In this document: positions 7,750 through 13,976 of the stretch, piece after piece
How the letters are laid out: every line of letters begins with the position of its first letter
Numbering within the stretch: the first letter of the stretch is position 1
Origin: an uncultured Collinsella sp.
Lineage (GTDB): Bacteria > Actinomycetota > Coriobacteriia > Coriobacteriales > Coriobacteriaceae
Assembly (NCBI GenBank): GCA_902494765.1
Contig: CABUUK010000022.1
Location: 1 to 30,306, forward strand
Length of the DNA: 30,306 nucleotides
Direction: 5' to 3'
Notes under the pieces: model-generated
Database searches by the model: none
The model's input: only the letters and a program-made list of their open reading frames with translations
Told to the model about the DNA's origin: nothing
Translations under genes and position numbers: made by a program

Positions 7750-7784
7750 CTGCCATAACATCGGCGTTTGCGTTGCTGGCGAAA

Positions 7785-7839
7785 AGTAGTCGTTGGGGAC
7801 GTTCTTATAGTCGTTGGGGACGTTCTTAAACGACTACTT
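7785..7839 (-). terminator. terminator built from two tandem 21-bp repeats
   Basis: TAGTCGTTGGGGACGTTCTT plus A is repeated exactly in tandem at 7787-7807 and 7808-7828. Outer arms AAGTAGTCGTT (7785-7795) and AACGACTACTT (7829-7839) pair, and on the minus strand TTTTC follows. It overlaps the stop codon of the coiled-coil gene (7834-7836), so it most likely ends that transcript. Confidence 0.6.
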
Positions 7840-9609
7840 GCTTGCGAACAGCCAGATTGCGATGATCACCAGGATTGCGGCGACGATGCAGACGATGGCG
7901 CCAGTGAATTTGATGCGTGAGTCGCGGGTACGCTCGCGCACCGCGTCCTCGGTGGCCTCGAGCTGGGCGACTTCTTGCTCGGTCTCGGCGTGTTCGGCTT
8001 TGTCTCGGGCCAAGGATCCTGCAAGCGACTCAGTGATCTCTGGATGGTCATGTACCTCGGTCGCCTGCTCGATGATCGACTGTGCATGTGCGGCATCTGC
8101 TTGGGCGTTGGCGATGCTTTGCTCTTGGTCGCGGCGTGCCTTGTCCTCGGCGGCGATCTTCTCGCGCAGTTCGCGCTGGCGCGTCGTGGCGGCAGTTTTC
8201 GCCGTCTGCAGCTCGTCGCGCGCGGCATCAGCCTCAGTCGTCACGGCTTGGTGCGCGCGTTTGGCTTCGGCAATGGGGGCTTGAGCCTGCTCGACGGCCT
8301 GCTCGGCTGCGGCAAGCGAGTGCTCAAGGTCGGCAGTGATGCGCGGGACATCTTCTTCGGCTTTACGCAGGGCATCTGCCGTGTCGGAGATCTGCATCGA
8401 GAGCTCGCTGGTGCGCACCGTATAGTTGGCGGGATTTGCCGAGGGATTGCGTTGCAGCTCGGCATACTCATGACGCAGCGTCTCGAGCTGGGCGCGCGTG
8501 GCGTCGACGGTTTGTTGTGCGGCGGCAATGCCGGCGTCTCGCTCGGCCTGCACCTTGTCGCGGATGCGCTTGGAATCCTCAAGACGTCGAACGAGGCGGT
8601 TGCCGGTCTCGCGCGAGCTTGCCTCGCGGGCCTCCACGGCGTCGAGCGCGGCCTTCAGGCGGAGCTCAGTCGCGTCATCCTCTGTCTTCATTTGTTCGAG
8701 CTGACTCTTGAGCTCTGTCGCTTTGGCGGCGTGGGCATCACGGTCAATCTCGGCTGCCGCAGCGGTCTTTTGCGCTGTGGCGATCGCCTGACGCTGGTCG
8801 GCGACGATCTGGTCGTAGCGGCCTGCGATATCCTGGCGCGTCTCGAGCTCCTCGGCCTGATCGACAATGCGCTGCTCAAGTTCGGCCAGGTGGGCGCGGG
8901 CATCGGCAAGTGCCTTTTTCGCGGCGTTCATCTCGCGCATGGCCGAGGCGCCCTGGGCAATAAAGGTGCCCACGGCGTTCGCGGTGTTCGAGACAGCGGT
9001 CCCCAGATCGCGGTTCGCGTCGGGGGAGTGCGGGGCGATCGGGCGAGCGGTGTCGACAGCGTCCGCATCGGCAGCCTGCGGCGCGGCGATATTGCCGGTA
9101 CCGCCCTCGACCACAGAAAAGCCCGCTGCGTGCGGATCGACCGCATCGGCGCCAATCGTGGGGTGCTCGAGCTGCAGAAACGAGGGCATGGTGCTGCCCT
9201 GGTCGGCAACGGGGGTCTCGCCGGGTACAAAGGTCGAGGCCGCCTCGGCGGCCTCCTCTTCCTCGGCATCAATATCGGCATCGGCCACGGCGTCTTTCAT
9301 CGCTTTGACGGCATCCATCATGGAGTCCATGACGGCATCGAGCTCTTCTTCCGAAGACACCTCGATGGGGCCCGCTGCTTGCGGGGCGGGGTCCGTGTCA
9401 GGTTCGGCATCGCTCGGCTCCGGCTGCTCGCTTTCATCATGCTCGACAGTATCGTCTGTGTCTGTTGCCTTATCCGCACCGGCGTGCGCATCTGCGGTGG
9501 CGGGCGCATCGGTGGAGGCGTCGACGCAGGTAGGAGTATCGCAGTCGTCGACGGCGTCTTCGGAATGATCAATATGCTGCTGAGTCTGGGGGTCCAGCTC
9601 GTCTGTCAT
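7834..9609 (-). CDS. long coiled-coil protein with a C-terminal membrane anchor
   Basis: I do not recognise the family. The ~591-residue product has three parts. Residues ~1-190 are very acidic and low-complexity (Asp/Glu/Ala/Thr/Pro). Residues ~215-560 form an almost unbroken alanine-, glutamate- and arginine-rich heptad pattern, a long coiled coil. Residues ~567-588 form one hydrophobic helix (FTGAIVCIVAAILVIIAIWL within it), ending in FASK. The protein is therefore tail-anchored, with its bulk in the cytoplasm. There is no signal peptide. The start at 9609 is preferred because GAGGAG lies 9 bases upstream; ATG at 9615 has only 3 bases spacing. It is divergent from the SDR gene. A scaffolding or envelope role is possible, but nothing shows it. 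Confidence 0.75.
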   Translation of the reverse strand: MTDELDPQTQQHIDHSEDAVDDCDTPTCVDASTDAPATADAHAGADKATDTDDTVEHDESEQPEPSDAEPDTDPAPQAAGPIEVSSEEELDAVMDSMMDAVKAMKDAVADADIDAEEEEAAEAASTFVPGETPVADQGSTMPSFLQLEHPTIGADAVDPHAAGFSVVEGGTGNIAAPQAADADAVDTARPIAPHSPDANRDLGTAVSNTANAVGTFIAQGASAMREMNAAKKALADARAHLAELEQRIVDQAEELETRQDIAGRYDQIVADQRQAIATAQKTAAAAEIDRDAHAAKATELKSQLEQMKTEDDATELRLKAALDAVEAREASSRETGNRLVRRLEDSKRIRDKVQAERDAGIAAAQQTVDATRAQLETLRHEYAELQRNPSANPANYTVRTSELSMQISDTADALRKAEEDVPRITADLEHSLAAAEQAVEQAQAPIAEAKRAHQAVTTEADAARDELQTAKTAATTRQRELREKIAAEDKARRDQEQSIANAQADAAHAQSIIEQATEVHDHPEITESLAGSLARDKAEHAETEQEVAQLEATEDAVRERTRDSRIKFTGAIVCIVAAILVIIAIWLFASK

Positions 9610-9700
9610 AGGCATGTGCTCCTCATCGTTGTTTGTCACCCTATGATAAAGTCTCGCGCCGACATCCCACGCGCTGCAGCAAAGTTTCAAAACGTGTTCG

Positions 9701-9877
9701 ATGGCTCGATCTGATAACGATAACTCGGCCGCTTTATCCAGTTTGTACTTGACAATCCCTTCGCCGAACGACGTGGTGCCGTTCGCCTACCGCGGTCTTT
9801 TATTTTCGCTTGAACACGCTAAAGTTGCATCTCAGCTTTTATACGCGCAGTCGGCGGGCGTGCCCGTCGCGATTTGA
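9701..9877 (+). CDS. possible 58-aa small ORF ahead of the SDR gene
   Basis: ATG at 9701 begins a 58-codon frame (MARSDNDNSAALSSLYLTIP at the N-terminus). Its TGA, at 9875-9877, overlaps the AAAGGA ribosome-binding site of the SDR gene. That arrangement is typical of translational coupling or of a leader peptide. Against it, there is no Shine-Dalgarno sequence upstream and the family is unknown. It fills the 198-base gap between divergent genes almost completely. Confidence 0.25.
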   Translation: MARSDNDNSAALSSLYLTIPSPNDVVPFAYRGLLFSLEHAKVASQLLYAQSAGVPVAI

Positions 9878-9888
9878 AAGGACTTTGT

Positions 9889-10689
9889 ATGGGACTTTTC
9901 ACTGGTAAGACCGTGATCGTCACCGGCGGCGGCAAGGCCACGCTTAAGGACGGTTCCGCTGGCTCCATCGGCTACGGCATCGATATCGCATTTGCCAAGG
10001 AGGGCGCGAACCTCGTCATCACCGGCCGCAACGTCGCCAAGCTCGAGGCCGCCAAGGAGTCTCTCGAGGCCGAGTACGGTGTCAAGGTTCTGCCTGTTCA
10101 GGCCGATGTCTCGGCTGGCCAGGATAACGAGGCCGTTGTCCAGAACGTCATCGACAAGGCCATTGAGGAGTTCGGCCGCATCGACGCCGTCGTCAACAAT
10201 GCTCAGGCCAGCGCCTCGGGTGTGACCATCGCCGATCACACCATGGATCAGTTTAACCTGGCCATTTACTCCGGTCTGTATGCTACCTATCTGTACATGC
10301 AGAAGGCCTATCCGCACCTGAAGGAGACCAAGGGCTCCGTGGTCAACTTTGCCTCGGGCGCCGGCCTGTTTGGCAACTATGGCCAGTGCAGCTATGCTGC
10401 CGCCAAGGAGGGCATCCGCGGCCTGACCCGCGTTGCCGCCAACGAGTGGGGCAAGGACGGCATCAACGTCAATATCGTTTGCCCGCTTGCTTGGACCGCT
10501 GCGCTCGAGAACTTCCAGGATGCTTACCCCGAAGCTTTCAAGGCCAACGTCCACATGCCGCCGGCAGGCCACTACGGCGACGTCGAGAAGGAGATCGGCC
10601 GCGTGGTCGTTCAGCTCTGCGGTCCCGACTTTAAGTACATGAACGGCGAGACCGTCACCCTCGAGGGTGGCATGGGCCAGCGGCCGTAG
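9889..10689 (+). CDS. SDR oxidoreductase, probable 12alpha-hydroxysteroid dehydrogenase
   Basis: This classical short-chain dehydrogenase has 266 residues. The nucleotide-binding loop is TGGGKA...GSIGYG (12-30), with a longer-than-usual insertion. NNAQ is at 103-106. Ser156, Tyr169 and Lys173 form the catalytic set (SYAAAK). GRN at 46-48, after the second strand, favours NADP(H). From memory, the run NNAQASASG, the block FASGAGLFGN-GQCSYAAAKEGIRGL and the C-terminus GGMGQRP closely match the NADP-dependent bile-acid 12alpha-hydroxysteroid dehydrogenase of Clostridium group P. Such enzymes interconvert the 12alpha-hydroxyl and 12-oxo groups of cholate-type bile acids. The start at 9889 has AAAGGA 6 bases upstream; an in-frame ATG at 9874 lies ahead of this site. 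It stands alone between a divergent gene and a hairpin. Confidence 0.75.
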   Translation: MGLFTGKTVIVTGGGKATLKDGSAGSIGYGIDIAFAKEGANLVITGRNVAKLEAAKESLEAEYGVKVLPVQADVSAGQDNEAVVQNVIDKAIEEFGRIDAVVNNAQASASGVTIADHTMDQFNLAIYSGLYATYLYMQKAYPHLKETKGSVVNFASGAGLFGNYGQCSYAAAKEGIRGLTRVAANEWGKDGINVNIVCPLAWTAALENFQDAYPEAFKANVHMPPAGHYGDVEKEIGRVVVQLCGPDFKYMNGETVTLEGGMGQRP

Positions 10690-10691
10690 GG

Positions 10692-10719
10692 GTTACGCGG
10701 TTTTACCAAACCGCGTAAC
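10692..10719 (+). terminator. hairpin behind the SDR gene
   Basis: A perfect 12-bp stem (10692-10703 with 10708-10719) has a 4-base loop and starts 2 bases after the stop codon. It is the counterpart of the hairpin at 7601-7629: GTTACGCGG/CCGCGTAAC here, GTTACGGCG/CGCCGTAAC there. Confidence 0.5.
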
Positions 10720-10724
10720 GGCTC

Positions 10725-10840
10725 GACGCTGCGCGGGCCGCATTTGGACAATCTGACGTTCAACTTCAAGGGCGCGACCAGAAGGTCAGCGCCCTTTCGT
10801 TTCACGTCACCTTGTCTCAAATGCGGCCCGCTCGCTGACT
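10725..10840. repeat. 116-bp structured repeat, copy 2
   Basis: It differs from 7634-7749 at one base. In this copy the outer arms pair without that mismatch (GCGGGCCGCATTTG with CAAATGCGGCCCGC). It is followed by 68 bases (10841-10908) absent from copy 1, after which similarity resumes at 10909-10927. It lies between the SDR gene and tgt. Confidence 0.85.
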
Positions 10841-11017
10841 TATGCTCAACCTGCGGCGCCATTTTGCTTGAAGGCACCTTGCTCGCTCTGGCGGGTTTTC
10901 GCTGTCGGTGCCATAGCATCGGCGTTGCTGTGGCTGTCGGAAATGATCCGTTGTCGCAAGGGGCAGGTTTCCTTTGCACCAGTTTCTGTCGAGTCGGTGC
11001 TCTTTGCGGGTTGCCCG
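10841..11017. other. remainder of the SDR-tgt intergenic region
   Basis: The SDR-tgt gap is 371 bases. Beyond the hairpin and the 116-bp repeat, this part holds a 68-base stretch not found in copy 1, then 19 bases matching the copy-1 flank, then the region upstream of the tgt -10 box. I see no gene in it. Confidence 0.5.
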
Positions 11018-11023
11018 TATAAT
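11018..11023 (+). promoter_or_regulatory. consensus -10 box of tgt
   Basis: TATAAT lies 37 bases upstream of the tgt start. No good -35 hexamer is present at 16-18 bases, so the promoter may need an activator or be weak. Its separate location implies that tgt is transcribed independently of queA. Confidence 0.6.
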
Positions 11024-11060
11024 GGTTTGCGTATGAACCGCAACCAAGGAGTTCCAGTTT

Positions 11061-12200
<1,140 letters not shown>

Positions 12201-12349
12201 GGGCGACAGGCACGCTTGCAGAGCGTGGGCAACGGCAAAGGTTGAGCGGCAGCCGCTCGTCACATTCGCTGACGCCGGCTGCGCGACCGCTGACCGATGC
12301 CTTGCAAGCGCTTGATGCAACGTGGGTACCATACCGAATAGTTGATGTT

Positions 12350-12386
12350 CGGGCGGGTGTTTGGCGCATGGCGTCGACCCCGCCCG
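12350..12386 (+). promoter_or_regulatory. terminator-like hairpin in the LOG gene leader
   Basis: CGGGCGGG (12350-12357) pairs with CCCGCCCG (12379-12386) around a 21-base loop, and CTTTTCTTTTTC follows. The structure ends 27 bases before the start of the next gene. It could end tgt transcription, 150 bases downstream of the tgt stop, or act as an attenuator of the LOG gene. A smaller stem lies at 12211-12227. Confidence 0.6.
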
Positions 12387-12413
12387 CTTTTCTTTTTCTC
12401 GATAGGAGTACCC

Positions 12414-13172
12414 ATGATTAAGAATGAGAACGTCGAGGGCGAGCCGGCCTACGACGAGACGTACCGACGCGGTCCTGTGGTCATGCGCGGTCCCATGATT
12501 CCCAAGGACAACACCTACGCCAACCTGCTGGCGCCCGAGGAGTCGACCGACTGGTTGCATGCCGATCCGTGGCGCGTACTGCGCATTCAGGCTGAGTTTG
12601 TCGACGGCTTTGGCGCGCTTGCCGAGCTCGGGCCCGCGGTGACCATCTTCGGTAGCGCCCGCACGCCCAAGACCGATCCGCTCTACAAAGCGGCGCGTAC
12701 CGTCGGGCGCAAGATCGCGCAACGTGGCGTGGCGGTCATCACCGGTGGCGGCCCCGGCATCATGGAAGCGGCCAACAGGGGAGCGGCGAGTGTCAATGGC
12801 AAGTCAGTTGGCCTGGGCATTGAATTGCCGCACGAGCAGGGGCTCAACAAATACGTAAACCTCGGTATGGACTTCCGCTACTTCTTTGTGCGCAAAACCA
12901 TGTTCGTTAAGTACAGCTCGGGCGCCATCGTGTTTCCCGGCGGCTTTGGCACGCTCGACGAGATGTTCGAGGTGCTCACGCTGGTGCAGACGCACAAGGT
13001 CAAGCGCATGCCGCTCGTGCTGGTGGGCAGCGAGTACTGGCAGGGCCTGTTCGACTGGCTCAACGGCCCGGTGATGAGCGCCGGTATGATCAGCCCGCTC
13101 GATCCGGATCTGGTACACATTACCGATGACCTCAACGAGTCCGTCGACATTGCGCTCAGCGGGTTGATATAG
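12414..13172 (+). CDS. LOG family protein (TIGR00730-type nucleotide phosphoribohydrolase)
   Basis: The 252-residue Rossmann-fold protein has the two LOG signatures: GGGPGIMEAAN at 111-121 and PGGFGTLDE at 175-183. Together these bind the nucleotide phosphate and ribose. LOG enzymes release the base from nucleoside 5'-monophosphates, including cytokinin ribotides; in gut bacteria the natural role is probably purine or pyrimidine nucleotide turnover. The start at 12414 has TAGGAG about 4-5 bases upstream. The last ~43 codons occur again, diverged, at 17387-17518 beyond the accessory islet, so this gene was probably rebuilt or left intact when the islet was inserted at its 3' end. Confidence 0.9.
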   Translation: MIKNENVEGEPAYDETYRRGPVVMRGPMIPKDNTYANLLAPEESTDWLHADPWRVLRIQAEFVDGFGALAELGPAVTIFGSARTPKTDPLYKAARTVGRKIAQRGVAVITGGGPGIMEAANRGAASVNGKSVGLGIELPHEQGLNKYVNLGMDFRYFFVRKTMFVKYSSGAIVFPGGFGTLDEMFEVLTLVQTHKVKRMPLVLVGSEYWQGLFDWLNGPVMSAGMISPLDPDLVHITDDLNESVDIALSGLI

Positions 13173-13203
13173 GGCGAGCGTGCCTGTCGTTGTAGTATTG
13201 TGA

Positions 13204-13259
13204 ATGGCAGACTGATGCTATTTAACATCAGTCTGCCATCTAAATTGGGTATACTGATG
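13204..13259 (+). promoter_or_regulatory. toxin-antitoxin promoter with three operator half-sites
   Basis: A perfect inverted repeat with 14-bp arms (ATGGCAGACTGATG, 13204-13217, and its complement, 13226-13239) lies upstream of a TATACT -10 box (13250-13255). The heptamer ACTGATG occurs at 13211-13217, inverted at 13226-13232, and again at 13253-13259 over the -10 box. This is what an autorepressing antitoxin operator looks like. The inverted repeat may also stop transcripts from the LOG gene. Confidence 0.6.
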
Positions 13260-13285
13260 CAAAAGACGAGGCGAGGAGGTCGCGT

Positions 13286-13585
13286 ATGTCCACTGCAACG
13301 GTTAAGCCTACGACGGTTCGCATCGAAGAGGGGCTCAAGGAGCAGGCGACTGAGTTCTTGGATACGGTCGGCCTCAGTCTCAATTCGTATCTCAACCTTG
13401 CTGTTCGGCAGCTGGTAAATCAGCGAAAGATTCCTTTTGAGATCGTAGGAAGGGCAGAGGTGCCCAACGAGGCGACGAGACGCGCCATGGTGATCGCCGA
13501 GGCTCATGAGTTGGGGATTTTGACGGACGACAGCCCGTCATTCAATAACGCTGATGAGCTTATATCGTTCCTCGATGAGGACTAG
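13286..13585 (+). CDS. RelB/DinJ-family antitoxin
   Basis: The 99-residue protein begins with a ribbon-helix-helix pattern (TTVRIEEGLKEQATEFLDTV, residues 9-28, then GLSLNSYLNLAVRQLV), which binds DNA and dimerises. It ends in an acidic tail (NNADELISFLDED) that would wrap the toxin. The family neutralises YafQ/RelE ribonuclease toxins and represses its own operon. AGGAGG lies 6 bases upstream of the ATG. The toxin gene starts 2 bases after the stop. The pair sits at the left end of the islet, immediately behind the LOG gene. Confidence 0.88.
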   Translation: MSTATVKPTTVRIEEGLKEQATEFLDTVGLSLNSYLNLAVRQLVNQRKIPFEIVGRAEVPNEATRRAMVIAEAHELGILTDDSPSFNNADELISFLDED

Positions 13586-13587
13586 CG

Positions 13588-13896
13588 ATGTTTGAGATTA
13601 AAGTCGAGGCTCAGTTTAAGGCGGATTACAAACGGACGATGCGCATCCATCCGCAGCTAAAAACCGAGTTTAGGGCGGCGGTCGCAGAGCTTGCAGCTCA
13701 CGGCTCGCTTCCCGCGGAATATGGCGCCCATGAGCTTTCAAACCCGGGCGGCAACTACAACGGTCACATCGATTTCCATCTATCCGATGGCTTGGTCGAC
13801 GTGGTCGTTCTCTACTTGCCGCATAAGACTAATCCTGTGATCCGGCTGGTCAGAATGGGCTCTCATGAGGAGCTGTTTCAGGGTCCGCAGGGCTGA
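13588..13896 (+). CDS. YafQ-family mRNA interferase toxin
   Basis: This 102-residue RelE-superfamily toxin would cleave mRNA on the ribosome. Residues equivalent to the YafQ active site are visible: His48 (GAHEL), His60 or His64 with Asp67 (GHIDFHLSDG), and His93 in the C-terminal RMGSHEELF, a strong YafQ signature. An early basic stretch (FKADYKRTMRIHPQLK) fits RNA binding. It is complete and shows no sign of inactivation. It is translated directly after the antitoxin. Confidence 0.88.
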   Translation: MFEIKVEAQFKADYKRTMRIHPQLKTEFRAAVAELAAHGSLPAEYGAHELSNPGGNYNGHIDFHLSDGLVDVVVLYLPHKTNPVIRLVRMGSHEELFQGPQG

Positions 13897-13907
13897 TTGC
13901 CGATTTC

Positions 13908-13976
13908 TAAGTTGCGGTGGAATAGGGATTGATTGGCGGCTAATAAGCCAAAAACAGTCCCCATTTCACCGCAACT
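13908..13976. repeat. TTGCGGTGGAATAG palindrome, copy 1
   Basis: Arms AGTTGCGGTGGAAT (13910-13923) and ATTTCACCGCAACT (13963-13976) match at 13 of 14 positions. They enclose AGGGATTG/CAGTCCCC, which pairs with wobbles, and a small inner GGCTAATAAGCC. It overlaps the 3' end of the primase-helicase gene, whose stop codon (13940-13942) is in the inner loop. It is in the same orientation as copies at 17609-17671 and 20881-20947; 13905-13934 and 17602-17631 are identical. Confidence 0.9.

Noticed and set aside
7785..7839. CRISPR-like repeat
   Set aside because: Only two directly abutting copies, with no spacers and no cas genes nearby.
7975..9714. A 579-codon open frame on the plus strand opposite the coiled-coil gene
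   Set aside because: It is the antisense shadow of an alanine/glutamate-rich GC-rich gene; it has no ribosome-binding site, and its translation lacks recognisable motifs.
10744..11022. A 92-codon frame downstream of the SDR gene
   Set aside because: Its first part is simply the translated 116-bp repeat and the rest is intergenic; the same peptide start would occur in copy 1.
12244..12258. GAGCGGC-A-GCCGCTC palindrome between tgt and the LOG gene as a hairpin
   Set aside because: The one-base centre cannot form an RNA loop without opening the stem; it could only be a DNA site, and nothing else supports that.
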